The notes beneath the pieces are model-generated. The model worked only from the letters and a program-made list of their open reading frames with translations, was not told the DNA's origin and did not search any database. From the NCBI RefSeq assembly GCF_009846885.1, contig NZ_WUWM01000008.1, forward strand, positions 62,001 to 126,000: 64,000 nucleotides of DNA, written 5' to 3'. This stretch comes from Paenibacillus puerhi. GTDB taxonomy: Bacteria; Bacillota; Bacilli; Paenibacillales; NBRC-103111. The position numbers and the translations under genes are program-made. Below, one piece after another: positions 8,092 through 16,867 of the stretch; positions within the stretch are counted from its first letter, which is position 1, and every line of letters begins with the position of its first letter.

Positions 8092-9138
8092 ATGACGGAA
8101 TCGGTGATTATGACGGTCCAGCAGGCCGTCCAGAAGCTCATCGGCATGCAGCATTTGACAAGAGCTGAAGCTCGTGAAGTAATGGATGTGATTATGGAAG
8201 GCCGAGCTACGCAAACACAGATCGGTTCACTGCTGACCGCTTTGCGGATGAAGGGGGAGACGATCGAGGAGATCGCAGGCTTCGCCGAAGCGATGCGTTC
8301 CCGCTCGAATCGCGTGCTGACCGAGCAGTCCGATCTGCTGGATACTTGCGGGACTGGCGGCGACGGGGCGGATACGTTCAACATCTCGACCACGGCCGCC
8401 ATCGTCGCGGCTGCAGGCGGCATCCGCGTTGCCAAGCATGGGAATCGCGCTATGTCCAGCAAGAGCGGCAGTGCGGATGTGCTGGAGGCGCTCGGGGTCA
8501 ACATCCAGCTGAACCAGGAGCAAGCGGCGGTATGTCTGGAGCAGGCGGGTATTTGCTTTATGTTCGCGCAGCTGTATCATCAGTCGATGAAGCATGTGGC
8601 GGCGTCCCGAAGAGAGCTTGGCATACGCACCGTGTTCAATGTGCTAGGGCCTCTGACGAATCCGGCCGGTGCGGACCGTCAGGTACTCGGTATCTTCGAC
8701 CGCGGCAAAACGGAAACGATAGCGCATGTCATGCAGGCGCTTGGCGTTAAGCGAGCGCTGGTCGTCGCAAGTCACGACGGGCTTGACGAAATCAGTATTT
8801 CGGATTCTACTCAAATTACCGAGCTGAGGGATGGAGAAATCCGGACGACGGAGATTTCCCCCGAGGAGCTGGGATTGCAGAGATATGCGATGAAAGAGAT
8901 CGTCGGGGGCGACGCGGCAGTGAATGCCGCCATCGTCCATGATATTTTCCGCGGCGCCCGGGGCGCGCGCCGGGATATCGTGCTTGCGAATGCAGGCGCA
9001 TGCTTCTATGTCACCGGTAAGGCTGAGACGCTTCGCGCCGGCGTGGAGCTGGCGGCCGAGACGATCGACAGCGGCCGGGCGGCTGCGAAGCTGGAGCAAC
9101 TAGTTCAATGTACGGGAGAGCTGAGCCATGTTTCTTGA
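8092..9138 (+). CDS. trpD: Anthranilate phosphoribosyltransferase
   Basis: TrpD transfers phosphoribose from PRPP to anthranilate. At 348 residues it has the family length. The PRPP loop GTGGDGADTFNIST begins near residue 84. KHGNRAMSSKSGSADVLEALG, the second conserved block, is near residue 111. SD GAGGGG precedes the ATG. The end overlaps trpC by 11 bases, indicating translational coupling. Confidence 0.97.
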   Translation: MTESVIMTVQQAVQKLIGMQHLTRAEAREVMDVIMEGRATQTQIGSLLTALRMKGETIEEIAGFAEAMRSRSNRVLTEQSDLLDTCGTGGDGADTFNISTTAAIVAAAGGIRVAKHGNRAMSSKSGSADVLEALGVNIQLNQEQAAVCLEQAGICFMFAQLYHQSMKHVAASRRELGIRTVFNVLGPLTNPAGADRQVLGIFDRGKTETIAHVMQALGVKRALVVASHDGLDEISISDSTQITELRDGEIRTTEISPEELGLQRYAMKEIVGGDAAVNAAIVHDIFRGARGARRDIVLANAGACFYVTGKAETLRAGVELAAETIDSGRAAAKLEQLVQCTGELSHVS

Positions 9139-9958
9139 TCGAATTGTAGTGACGAAAAGGCAGGAGGTCGCTTTGCTTCACGAAGCGGTGACGATTGCCG
9201 AGATGGAACGCCAGATCGCGGGCATGCCCGCATGTCTTGGTTTTGAACGGGCATTAAGCACCGGGAAAAAACGTCCGATGGGACTGATCGCCGAGGTTAA
9301 GAAGGCATCCCCGTCCAAAGGACTGATCCGCGAGGATTTCGAGCCGGTCTCGCTGGCTGCCGAGTATGAGCGGGCCGGAGCCGATTGCCTTTCCGTGCTG
9401 ACAGATGTCCAATACTTCCAAGGGGCCAATGATTACCTGACCCGTGTCAGGGAAGCGGTAAATGTACCGCTGCTGCGCAAGGACTTCACCATAGATCCTC
9501 ATCAAATTTATGAGGCGCGCTGCATTGGGGCGGATGCGATTCTGCTGATCGCTGCGATACTGACGACGCAGCAGCTCCGCGAATATCAGGCGATCGCCCG
9601 TTCCATCGGGCTGGATGTGCTGATCGAGGTGCATGATCGCGAGGAGCTGGAGCGCGTTCTTGAGCTGAATCCTTCGATGGTCGGCATCAACAACCGTAAC
9701 CTGAAGACGTTCGTGACGGATTTGAAAACGACCGAAGAACTGACAGCCCACATCCCTGCGGGTGTAACGGTTGTCAGCGAAAGCGGAATTTCACAGCCCG
9801 GCGAGATCGACTGGCTGAAGTCGGTAGGCTCTCATGCGGTGTTGATCGGCGAGCATTTTATGCGCCAGCCTGTCGTGTTCGATGCCGTTCACGATCTGAT
9901 GGGGCCTTTGACGGAAAGCGAGTCTTCCGCCGCAGCGGTTCAGGGGATGGGCGACTAA
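9128..9958 (+). CDS. trpC: Indole-3-glycerol phosphate synthase
   Basis: This TIM-barrel enzyme cyclises carboxyphenylaminodeoxyribulose phosphate to indole-3-glycerol phosphate. The 276-residue protein shows LIAEVKKASPSKGLI with the catalytic lysine on strand 1, PLLRKDFTID, and GINNRNL in the second half of the barrel. It is monofunctional, not fused to TrpF. trpF starts two bases after its stop. Confidence 0.97.
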   Translation: MFLDRIVVTKRQEVALLHEAVTIAEMERQIAGMPACLGFERALSTGKKRPMGLIAEVKKASPSKGLIREDFEPVSLAAEYERAGADCLSVLTDVQYFQGANDYLTRVREAVNVPLLRKDFTIDPHQIYEARCIGADAILLIAAILTTQQLREYQAIARSIGLDVLIEVHDREELERVLELNPSMVGINNRNLKTFVTDLKTTEELTAHIPAGVTVVSESGISQPGEIDWLKSVGSHAVLIGEHFMRQPVVFDAVHDLMGPLTESESSAAAVQGMGD

Positions 9959-9959
9959 G

Positions 9960-10736
9960 ATGACGCTGGTCAAAATATGCGGGCTGCTTACGACGGAGCA
10001 TGCGCAGCAGGTAGCCCAGCTTCCGGTTGACTATATCGGGCTTGTATTTGCACGCAGCAAACGGCAGGTTAGCCCTGCGCAAGCGGCGGCCATCATCGAG
10101 GCTATACGGACCGCCAGCGGGGACCACCATATTAAGGTGACGGGCGTGTTCGTCAATCCGACGCTGGAGCAGCTGGATGCCGTGATGAACGAAGCGGCGC
10201 TGGACGTTCTGCAGCTGCATGCGCAGGAGACGCCGGATTTTTGCCGGGAAGCGAAGCTGCGATATGGCGGCGTCGAGGTGCTCAAAGCTTTCTCGCTGAG
10301 CGCCCGAACCCAGCCCGCCGCTTCCGAACGGTCGTTAGCGGACGCGGATAAGGCCTCTGGAGGCGAGCATTTGTCGGACCGCGGCTCGAACGTCGATGAG
10401 GCTGGATCGGATAGTGCCGATGGTTCGGTCCGCGTCCAGCTTGACCCGTACCGGGGGATGATCGACGGCGTGCTGCTGGATACGCTCGACCCGGTGTACG
10501 GCGGCGGCTCAGGGCATGCCTTCGACTGGACCTCGATTCCTCCGTACCAGGCATGGTGCCGGCGGGCAGAGATTCCTCTGCTAGTGGCAGGAGGCTTGCA
10601 GCCGGGTAACGTGAGGGGACTGCTGAAGGAGTTTGCTCCTAGCGGGGTGGACGTGTCCAGCGGAGTAGAGACGGACGGGGTCAAAGATATCGTGAAAATA
10701 ACGACTTTTGTCGAAAGGGTGAAATCAATTGTTTAA
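9960..10736 (+). CDS. trpF: Phosphoribosylanthranilate isomerase with an internal insertion
   Basis: TrpF catalyses the Amadori rearrangement of phosphoribosylanthranilate. It starts MTLVKICGL, with the catalytic cysteine in KICG, and has [27 protein letters not shown] and VDVSSGVET. At 258 residues it is about 40-50 residues longer than usual. The excess is a hydrophilic Ser/Ala/Asp/Gly-rich stretch at about residues 118-160, between KAFSLS and the [15 protein letters not shown] strand. The barrel motifs on either side are intact, so the insertion is probably a surface loop. The 3' end overlaps trpB by eight bases. Confidence 0.94.
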   Translation: MTLVKICGLLTTEHAQQVAQLPVDYIGLVFARSKRQVSPAQAAAIIEAIRTASGDHHIKVTGVFVNPTLEQLDAVMNEAALDVLQLHAQETPDFCREAKLRYGGVEVLKAFSLSARTQPAASERSLADADKASGGEHLSDRGSNVDEAGSDSADGSVRVQLDPYRGMIDGVLLDTLDPVYGGGSGHAFDWTSIPPYQAWCRRAEIPLLVAGGLQPGNVRGLLKEFAPSGVDVSSGVETDGVKDIVKITTFVERVKSIV

Positions 10737-11934
10737 CGGACCGGATGAACAGGGTCGCTTCGGCAAATTCGGCGGGCGCTATGTGCCTGAGACGCTGATG
10801 AATGCGCTGATTGAATTGGAGCATGCGTTCCAGACCTACACCAAGGAAGAACAATTCAAGGAGGAGCTGAATTATTGGCTTCACCGCTATTCGGGTCGTC
10901 CGACCTCGCTGTATTATGCCGGCAGACTGACGGAGCATCTGGGCGGGGCAAAAATTTATTTGAAGCGCGAGGATCTGAACCACACAGGCGCTCACAAAAT
11001 CAATAATGCACTGGCACAAGGCTTGCTCGCCAAATGGATGGGCAAAAAGAAAATTATCGCCGAAACCGGCGCGGGCCAGCATGGCGTAGCAACGGCGACC
11101 GTAGCCGCTCTTCTTGGCTTTGAGTGCAAGGTGTTCATGGGCGAGGAGGATATTAAGCGCCAGCAGCTGAACGTGTTCCGGATGAACCTGCTCGGCACCG
11201 AGGTCGTTCCCGTCACCTCTGGCACGCGAACGCTGAAGGATGCCTGCAACGAGACATTGCGCTACTGGGTGAGCCATGTGGAGGACACCTACTACATCCT
11301 TGGATCGGCAACGGGACCGCATCCGTATCCGGTAATGGTACGGGACTTCCAGCGCATTATCGGGGATGAGTCCCGCAGGCAGATTCTGGAGCTCGAAGGA
11401 AGGCTCCCGGATACGGTAATTGCAGCCGTCGGCGGCGGAAGCAACGCGATCGGGATGTTCTATCCCTTCGTACAGGACGAAGGCGTTCAGCTGATCGGCG
11501 TCGAAGCTGCCGGTCACGGGATCGATACAGATAAGCACGCGGCTACGATGACGCGGGGGACTACCGGCGTGTTCCAAGGCTCGTTCAGCTATCTGCTTCA
11601 GGACGAGCATGGGCAGGTGCAGGAAGCTCACTCCATCTCGGCAGGTCTGGATTATCCCGGCATCGGACCGGAGCACTCGCATCTTAAGGATACGGGCCGG
11701 GCTGAGTATGTGCCGATCTCGGATAAGGAGGCGCTCGAAGCGCTTCAGCTTCTGAGCCGCAAGGAAGGCATCATCCCTGCGCTCGAGAGCGCGCATGCCA
11801 TCGCCGAAACCTTGAAGCGGGCGCCGCTGATGGGCAAGGATCAGGTCATCGTCGTCAGTTTGTCCGGACGGGGCGATAAGGACGTGGAAGCGATCATGAA
11901 CCACTTGGGAGGTCCGAAGGATGAATCGCATTGA
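10729..11934 (+). CDS. trpB: Tryptophan synthase beta chain
   Basis: This PLP enzyme condenses indole with serine. The 401-residue protein starts at TTG inside trp[16 protein letters not shown] is the family N-terminus. The PLP lysine is in [15 protein letters not shown] (near residue 92), and [10 protein letters not shown] binds the cofactor phosphate. It forms the alpha2-beta2 complex with TrpA, whose gene overlaps by 14 bases. Confidence 0.97.
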   Translation: MFNGPDEQGRFGKFGGRYVPETLMNALIELEHAFQTYTKEEQFKEELNYWLHRYSGRPTSLYYAGRLTEHLGGAKIYLKREDLNHTGAHKINNALAQGLLAKWMGKKKIIAETGAGQHGVATATVAALLGFECKVFMGEEDIKRQQLNVFRMNLLGTEVVPVTSGTRTLKDACNETLRYWVSHVEDTYYILGSATGPHPYPVMVRDFQRIIGDESRRQILELEGRLPDTVIAAVGGGSNAIGMFYPFVQDEGVQLIGVEAAGHGIDTDKHAATMTRGTTGVFQGSFSYLLQDEHGQVQEAHSISAGLDYPGIGPEHSHLKDTGRAEYVPISDKEALEALQLLSRKEGIIPALESAHAIAETLKRAPLMGKDQVIVVSLSGRGDKDVEAIMNHLGGPKDESH

Positions 11935-12730
11935 TCGGAAGTTTGCCGAGCTGCGCGAGAAGAAGCAGCCTGCATTTATACCTTTTATAACGGTGGGAGA
12001 TCCGGATCTCCGTACCACTATCGATATTATCCGTACCTTAGAGGAGGCCGGCGCGGCTATGGTCGAGCTCGGCGTGCCGTATTCCGATCCTTTGGCGGAC
12101 GGACCGGTGATCCAGCGCTCGTCCATGCGGGCGCTGAGCAGCAACCGTATCTCGATACTGGATTGCATCGAAGTGGCCAAGCAAGCGCGCAGCGAAGGCT
12201 GCGAGCTGCCCTTTATTTTATTTAGCTATTATAATCCGATTCTGCAGACCGGACTGGAGCGTCTGTTTCCGCTGCTACTGGAAAGCGACATCAGCGGCCT
12301 GATCATTCCCGACCTGCCGATGGAGGAGGATGAAGAGCTTCGTGCAGCCGCTTTGGCTCACGACATTCACTTGATCCCTCTGGTGGCGCCAACCTCGAAG
12401 GAACGGGTCCAGAAAATTTCATCGCGTGCGAAAGGATTCATCTACTGCGTCTCCTCTCTGGGCGTGACCGGTACCCGTAGCGAGTTCCATACGGGCATCG
12501 AGGAGTTTCTGGCCACGGTCAAGGCATCGACCGATCTGCCTATCGGCATCGGCTTCGGAATTTCGAACCGCGAGCAGTACAGCCGTTTTTCGGAGACCTG
12601 CGACGGGATCATTGTCGGCAGTGCGCTTGTCCGCACGATCGAAGAAGCTCAGCCTAAGCTTCTGAATCCGGACACGAAGTCCGAAGGGCTTGAACAGATC
12701 CGTCAATTTGTGCAAGAGCTGATTTCGTAG
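11921..12730 (+). CDS. trpA: Tryptophan synthase alpha chain
   Basis: TrpA cleaves indole-3-glycerol phosphate and channels indole to TrpB. The 269-residue barrel carries both catalytic acids, Glu in [11 protein letters not shown] and Asp in the following LADGPVIQ. The phosphate-binding segments SSLGVTGTR and GFGIS are also present. The start is inside trpB. A terminator follows at 12750. Confidence 0.97.
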   Translation: MNRIDRKFAELREKKQPAFIPFITVGDPDLRTTIDIIRTLEEAGAAMVELGVPYSDPLADGPVIQRSSMRALSSNRISILDCIEVAKQARSEGCELPFILFSYYNPILQTGLERLFPLLLESDISGLIIPDLPMEEDEELRAAALAHDIHLIPLVAPTSKERVQKISSRAKGFIYCVSSLGVTGTRSEFHTGIEEFLATVKASTDLPIGIGFGISNREQYSRFSETCDGIIVGSALVRTIEEAQPKLLNPDTKSEGLEQIRQFVQELIS

Positions 12731-12749
12731 ACGCGGCAACACCGAAGCC

Positions 12750-12781
12750 AATCCCCCGGTCCCAGCGAACCGGGGGATTTT
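12750..12781 (+). terminator. Terminator after trpA
   Basis: AATCCCCCGGT (12750-12760) pairs perfectly with ACCGGGGGATT (12769-12779) around an 8-base loop and runs into a short T tract. It could make hisC-tyrA expression partly independent of trp readthrough. Confidence 0.8.
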
Positions 12782-12944
12782 GACGTGGCTGCCCTCTTAT
12801 GTAGTCGTCCTTCACCGCTTTACAGAAAAAAATTGCTGGAACGGCTCCTGCAAATGAGGTAAAATGATATCCGACTGTTTACCCTTACAAAGTTATTGTT
12901 AAGTATGACGTCAACGACCCAATTCTAATGAGGTGACTATTCGT

Positions 12945-14045
12945 ATGCAGCCCAAAAAAAATATTGTTCACTTGCCGGTTTATCAGCCGGGAAAACCTAT
13001 CGATGAAGTAAAACGCGAGCTAGGCTTAACGGAAGTGATCAAGCTGGCGTCCAATGAAAATCCTTTTGGCTGCTCGCCGAAGGCCAAAGAGGCCATTCTG
13101 GCGGCTGTCGAACAAACAAGCATATATCCGGATGGCGGAGCGGTGGAGCTGACCCAGGCGGTTGCGGAGGAGCTTGGCGTTCAACCGAACCAGATTATTT
13201 TTGGCGCAGGCTCGGATGAAGTGATTCTGATGATCGCGCGTGCGTTCCTGACACCCGACGACGAGACGATCACCGCATTCCCGACGTTCCCTCAATACAA
13301 GCATAATGCTGAAGTGGAAGGCGCACGCGTTATTGAGGTCCCAGTCGATGCGAACGGCAAGCATGATCTGAACGCGATGCTGGCGAAGGTGACGGACAAA
13401 ACCAAGATCATCTGGGTTTGCAACCCGAACAATCCGACCGGCACGATGCTGAATGAAAACGAAATCACCGCGTTTCTGGATGCTGTACCGGGCCATGTGA
13501 TGGTTGTGCTCGACGAGGCCTACGTCGAGTATAAGGCAAGCGGACAATTTCCGGACAGCATCAAGCTGCTGGACACCTACAAGAATATTGTCGTGCTGCG
13601 CACCTTCTCCAAAATATACGGTCTCGCTTCCCTTCGCATCGGATACGGCGTAGGGGATGCGGATGTGATTCGTTCCGTCAATCAGGTACGAGAGCCGTTC
13701 AATACGACGACCTACGCTCAGAAGGCCGCGCTTGCCTCTGTACGCGACTCCGCCTTTCTGGAGTTTTGCCGCGATGCCAATGCCAAGGGCATCGAGCAGC
13801 TGACGGCGGCGTTTGAAGACCTGGGGCTGCCGTACTTTGAAGCGCACGGCAACTTCGTGATGGTAGATGTCGGCCGTCCCGGCGGCGCCGTATTCCAAAG
13901 CCTTCTCCGTCAAGGCATTATTGTTCGCCACGATCCAAGCTGGGGCTATCCGACGAAAATCCGGGTAACCGTAGGCAGCGAGGAGCAAAACAACAAGTTT
14001 CTGTCCGCTCTCCGGCATACACTCGGCGAAGTGACGGCTTCATGA
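12945..14045 (+). CDS. hisC: Histidinol-phosphate / aromatic aminotransferase
   Basis: This PLP-dependent class I/II aminotransferase acts in histidine synthesis and, in Bacillus, also in phenylalanine and tyrosine synthesis, which explains its place here. I chose ATG 12945 because a GAGGTG SD lies nine bases before it. An in-frame GTG at 12933 overlaps that SD and is unlikely. The product is 366 residues. NPNNPTGT, the LDEAYVEY strand and FSKIYGLASLRIGYG with the PLP lysine are all present. It follows a terminator, so it may have its own promoter in 12782-12930, but the best candidate there (TTGCTG/TAAAAT) has a 21-base spacer. It overlaps tyrA by four bases. Confidence 0.95.
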   Translation: MQPKKNIVHLPVYQPGKPIDEVKRELGLTEVIKLASNENPFGCSPKAKEAILAAVEQTSIYPDGGAVELTQAVAEELGVQPNQIIFGAGSDEVILMIARAFLTPDDETITAFPTFPQYKHNAEVEGARVIEVPVDANGKHDLNAMLAKVTDKTKIIWVCNPNNPTGTMLNENEITAFLDAVPGHVMVVLDEAYVEYKASGQFPDSIKLLDTYKNIVVLRTFSKIYGLASLRIGYGVGDADVIRSVNQVREPFNTTTYAQKAALASVRDSAFLEFCRDANAKGIEQLTAAFEDLGLPYFEAHGNFVMVDVGRPGGAVFQSLLRQGIIVRHDPSWGYPTKIRVTVGSEEQNNKFLSALRHTLGEVTAS

Positions 14046-15130
14046 CAAAAATAGCGATCATCGGAGTCGGTCTGATCGGGGGTTCGCTGGCCCTTTCCTT
14101 CAAGGGGAAGCCGGACCTGCATATCGTCGGTCATTCCAATAATCCGGCTTCCGTGGAAAAGTATATGAAGCGGGAGGTCGTGGATCATGCGACGACCTCT
14201 CTGGAAGAGGCCGTCCGGGACGCCGATTTTATATTTCTTTGCGTTCCCGTCGGCAACTTGGAAGAATATTTGCATAAGCTGGCAGCGCTGGAGCTGAAGT
14301 CCGGCTGCATCATCAGCGACGTGGGCAGCACCAAAGCAGCTGTAGCCGCCAGCGCGAAAGCGGTGAATTTCGGCGGTGCTCATTTCATTGGCGGGCATCC
14401 GATGGCAGGGAAAGAGAAGTCGGGCGTCGAAGCGGCGAGTTCCCGGTTGTTCGAGAATGCGTTCTATGTATTGACGCCGGGACCGGATACGCCGGATGAA
14501 GCTTATGAAAGGTTAGCCGGCTTGCTGAAGCATACCCGGGCCCACCTCGTCAAGGTCGAGCCTGTGCTTCACGACGAAATTGTCGGAGCCATCAGCCATC
14601 TCCCGCACATTATCGCGGTTGCGCTGGTGAATCAGATTGCCCGCTATAATGAATCCAATGAGCTCTATCAGATTCTTGCTGCGGGAGGCTTCCGGGATAT
14701 TACCCGGATCGCTTCAAGCGATCCCATCATCTGGCGCGATATTCTTCTTACCAATAAGGATGCCGTACTCCGGCTCCTGAAGGATTGGAATGACGAGATC
14801 GCCGGGTTAGTCAAGCTGATCGAGCAGGAGGACGGCAAGGGAATCGAGCATGAATTTCAGCAGGCAGGCAGTTTCCGCAGCGGGCTCCCGGAACGGAGAA
14901 AGGGCGGCATGCATGCTTTCTACGATATTTATGTAGATGTACCCGACCATCCCGGAGTGATCGGACAAATCACCATGCTGCTGGGCAGCAACAAGGTGAA
15001 CCTGAGCAATATCCAGGTTATTGAGAGCAGGGAAAATATCCCCGGCGTACTCCGTTTATCTTTCCGTGAGGAAGGCGATATGGACAAGGCGCTGGAGTTA
15101 TTGAAAAAAGACTACGCGGTATACGTGTAG
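14042..15130 (+). CDS. tyrA: Prephenate dehydrogenase with C-terminal ACT domain
   Basis: TyrA oxidatively decarboxylates prephenate to 4-hydroxyphenylpyruvate. The 362-residue protein has an N-terminal Rossmann motif IGVGLIGGSLALS, the helical dehydrogenase domain with GGHPMAGKEKSG and ISHLPHI, and a C-terminal ACT regulatory domain starting around residue 297 (YDIYVDVPDHPGVIGQI). The start overlaps the hisC stop (ATGA). In B. subtilis the EPSP synthase gene follows; here the operon ends. Confidence 0.96.
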   Translation: MTKIAIIGVGLIGGSLALSFKGKPDLHIVGHSNNPASVEKYMKREVVDHATTSLEEAVRDADFIFLCVPVGNLEEYLHKLAALELKSGCIISDVGSTKAAVAASAKAVNFGGAHFIGGHPMAGKEKSGVEAASSRLFENAFYVLTPGPDTPDEAYERLAGLLKHTRAHLVKVEPVLHDEIVGAISHLPHIIAVALVNQIARYNESNELYQILAAGGFRDITRIASSDPIIWRDILLTNKDAVLRLLKDWNDEIAGLVKLIEQEDGKGIEHEFQQAGSFRSGLPERRKGGMHAFYDIYVDVPDHPGVIGQITMLLGSNKVNLSNIQVIESRENIPGVLRLSFREEGDMDKALELLKKDYAVYV

Positions 15131-15140
15131 TCTTTTCCTT
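15106..15140 (+). terminator. Terminator overlapping the tyrA stop
   Basis: AAAAGACTAC (15106-15115) pairs with GTAGTCTTTT (15127-15136), 10 bp with an 11-base loop, followed by a T-rich stretch. The 5' arm is inside the tyrA coding sequence. It ends the aromatic supraoperon. Confidence 0.8.
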
Positions 15141-15240
15141 TTAGTCGCTGGGCGCGTTGGCTGAAGTGCCGGATAAGGCTAGCCCAGGGGCCCACATATT
15201 TGCAAGGCAAGCGAAGGGAAAAGAAGCCAAGTTCGTTCTA

Positions 15241-15254
15241 ATAAAACGTTTTCA
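15241..15254 (-). promoter_or_regulatory. cre-like (CcpA) box in front of the candidate sRNA promoter
   Basis: On the minus strand this reads TGAAAACGTTTTAT, agreeing with the cre consensus TGWAANCGNTNWCA at 12 of 14 positions. It ends 10 bases before the -35 box of the promoter at 15264. Catabolite control is an inference, since AT-rich palindromes of this kind also occur by chance. Confidence 0.4.
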
Positions 15255-15263
15255 AAAAAAACG

Positions 15264-15292
15264 TTGACAATTTGTAAACGTATACATATAAT
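15264..15292 (+). promoter_or_regulatory. Consensus SigA promoter upstream of a short terminated transcript
   Basis: TTGACA (15264-15269) and TATAAT (15287-15292) with a 17-base spacer are a perfect match to the vegetative consensus. It is the strongest-looking promoter in the window, yet a terminator stands only about 55 bases after the predicted start. Confidence 0.85.
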
Positions 15293-15298
15293 AAAAGT

Positions 15299-15377
15299 AC
15301 AGTATGGTTTCTCTCCACTCCTATCCGAATACTTGCACACTGTGCACCCGCCTGATTAGCAGGCGGTCTTTTTTTTT
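15299..15377 (+). ncRNA. Candidate small RNA (about 78 nt) or attenuated leader
   Basis: A perfect promoter and a strong terminator define a transcript of roughly 78 bases. Its 5' part is single-stranded-looking and pyrimidine-rich (15308-15326, including TCTCTCC and ACTCCT, complementary to SD sequences). A small hairpin follows (TGCAC 15334-15338 with GTGCA 15342-15346), then the terminator hairpin. CU-rich loops followed by a terminator are typical of Gram-positive trans-acting sRNAs. An ATG frame (15304) is open through the terminator but has no SD. The alternative is an attenuator for the downstream sigma operon. I do not recognise a named RNA family. Confidence 0.5.
15348..15377 (+). 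terminator. Strong intrinsic terminator of the short transcript
   Basis: CCGCCTG (15348-15354) and CAGGCGG (15360-15366) form a perfect GC-rich stem with an ATTAG loop, followed by TC and nine Ts. Confidence 0.9.
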
Positions 15378-15481
15378 GCAGGAAATGGATAAACCAGGTT
15401 TCGACAAAGCAGGAGTTTTGGCTCATCATCTCGAATGAGTATAGTGCAGGCCAACTTTCTAAAATTTTTTTAAGAAATACC

Positions 15482-15506
15482 GCAACTTTTTGCTCCCAAA
15501 CCAGTC
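15482..15506 (+). promoter_or_regulatory. Putative ECF-type promoter of the sigma/anti-sigma operon
   Basis: GCAACTT (15482-15488), 15 bases, then GTC (15504-15506) resembles ECF sigma promoters of the GGAACTT/GTC type. The same elements with the same 15-base spacer occur before the amidase gene at 44874. ECF factors usually transcribe their own gene, so this is the likely autoregulatory site. Confidence 0.55.
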
Positions 15507-15562
15507 AAATTGGATGTCGACACAGGGAGCAAGCGGGAATCACGAGGAGGGTCGTCTACGGC

Positions 15563-16156
15563 ATGACCGATTCCCAGTTGATCCGAGAAATCAAAGACGG
15601 CAACGTGCAGATGTACAACGAGCTGATGCGCCGTTACGAACGTAAAATATTAGCTTTCATCTATCATATGCTGAAAAGCTCGCAGATGGAGTCACTCGCA
15701 GAAGACCTTTGCAACGAAACATTTTACAAGGCTTACCGAAGCCTGCATTCGTTCCGCGAGGTTGAGGCGACCTTTTCTACGTGGCTTTATACGATTGCGC
15801 GCAATACGGTGTTAAGCGAGCTACGCAAACATAAGAATGTGAAAGTTTCGCTGGAGCAGAGCGGGTACACCCCGCAAACCGCTGTGGAGGCGCAGCCGGA
15901 ACAGACGGCCCTTCGGAACGAGAAGGTGACGATGGTTCGGGAAGCGATCAATAATTTGCCCGAGAAGCAGCGGAGTGCGCTTATTCTGCGCGAGTACGAT
16001 CAGCTGGATTATCAGGAGATCGCAAACATATTGGGACAGACGGTCAGTTCCGTCAAGTCTCTGCTGTTCAGGGCGAGGGCGAGCGTGAAGCTTCAGCTCG
16101 AACCATACTTACTTGAACCTATTTTTGAGGAGTATGAGGGGATGAATCAACGATGA
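15563..16156 (+). CDS. ECF-type RNA polymerase sigma factor
   Basis: The 197-residue protein has sigma region 2 at about residues 15-90 (YERKILAFIYHML, then DLCNETFYKAY and FSTWLYTIARNTV) and region 4 at about residues 130-185 (INNLPEKQRSALILREY and the recognition helix around GQTVSSVKSLLFRAR). It lacks regions 1 and 3, as ECF factors do. A GAGGAGG SD lies about 12 bases before the ATG. The stop overlaps the start of a zinc-finger anti-sigma gene, the usual arrangement for an envelope-stress regulator. The subgroup (SigW-, SigX- or SigV-like) cannot be fixed from the sequence alone. Confidence 0.93.
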   Translation: MTDSQLIREIKDGNVQMYNELMRRYERKILAFIYHMLKSSQMESLAEDLCNETFYKAYRSLHSFREVEATFSTWLYTIARNTVLSELRKHKNVKVSLEQSGYTPQTAVEAQPEQTALRNEKVTMVREAINNLPEKQRSALILREYDQLDYQEIANILGQTVSSVKSLLFRARASVKLQLEPYLLEPIFEEYEGMNQR

Positions 16157-16779
16157 AATGCGAAGACATTCAAGAATGGTTCGGTATTTATTGGGACTTG
16201 TCCGAGGATGACGCGAGAAGGAAGCAGGTGGATGAGCATTTGACTCATTGCCCGGCTTGCGCGGAGGAATTCGAGATGTGGCAGGAGAGTACGATGCTCA
16301 TCCGGACGATAGCCGATACCGAAGGCGCGGTTCTGCCCGGGGGCGGGGTATCCTCTTCCGTGATGGACCGGATCTATCGGGACGAGGCCTGGAGGCTTCC
16401 GGTTACGGAGCGTCTCCACCAATTCTCGACAAAGCTCAGACGCAACCTGGCGGCGGCGATCGCCGTATGCATCATGGCGTTCCTGTTTACTTTCTGGATT
16501 TCGATTAACCAAAATCAGTCCTTCGAGGCTGCTCTTCCCGAGTCCCCTGTCTTCGGAAGGATCGGAGATCCTGTCGTAGCCGCTTCCGGCTCTCCGGCGG
16601 AATCCTTAAACGTACATGCGATGCCGACGGCCGTTGCGAGTCTTAAGGGCTTCAACAAGCCGTTTACGTACCAGGTCGGACCTATTCACAGCGTTAGCGA
16701 TTACTTGCTTTTTCTTTCTCTGCTGGGCTTGACCAGTACGCTGCTTATTATGAATTGGCTTTCCCGCACGAGACATTGA
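16153..16779 (+). CDS. Anti-sigma factor with zinc-finger domain
   Basis: The 208-residue protein begins with a cytoplasmic zinc-binding anti-sigma domain whose HxxxCxxC motif (HLTHCPAC, about residues 29-36) is intact. A membrane segment lies near residues 98-117 (LAAAIAVCIMAFLFTFWISI), followed by an extracytoplasmic stretch of about 60 residues and a second hydrophobic segment near the C-terminus (LLFLSLLGLTSTLLIM). It should hold the sigma factor at the membrane until an envelope signal triggers release. It overlaps the sigma gene by four bases. Confidence 0.88.
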   Translation: MKCEDIQEWFGIYWDLSEDDARRKQVDEHLTHCPACAEEFEMWQESTMLIRTIADTEGAVLPGGGVSSSVMDRIYRDEAWRLPVTERLHQFSTKLRRNLAAAIAVCIMAFLFTFWISINQNQSFEAALPESPVFGRIGDPVVAASGSPAESLNVHAMPTAVASLKGFNKPFTYQVGPIHSVSDYLLFLSLLGLTSTLLIMNWLSRTRH

Positions 16780-16791
16780 TTTGTAGGCCTG

Positions 16792-16820
16792 CGGCTCCCA
16801 AGGGGAGCCGTTTTCTTTCT
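16792..16820 (+). terminator. Terminator of the sigma/anti-sigma operon
   Basis: CGGCTCCC (16792-16799) pairs with GGGAGCCG (16803-16810) around a 3-base loop, followed by TTTTCTTTCT. Confidence 0.88.
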
Positions 16821-16867
16821 AATAAAAAGACATAGCTTCACGGCAGCACATTCGACAGGAGGATACG

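Noticed and set aside
10681-12180. A 499-codon open frame on the minus strand across trpB and trpA
   Set aside because: It lies exactly opposite two certain genes, has no SD or recognisable domain, and is a shadow frame expected from the codon bias.
12833-12865. TTGCTG/TAAAAT as a hisC promoter
   Set aside because: The spacer is 21 bases, too long for a normal SigA promoter.
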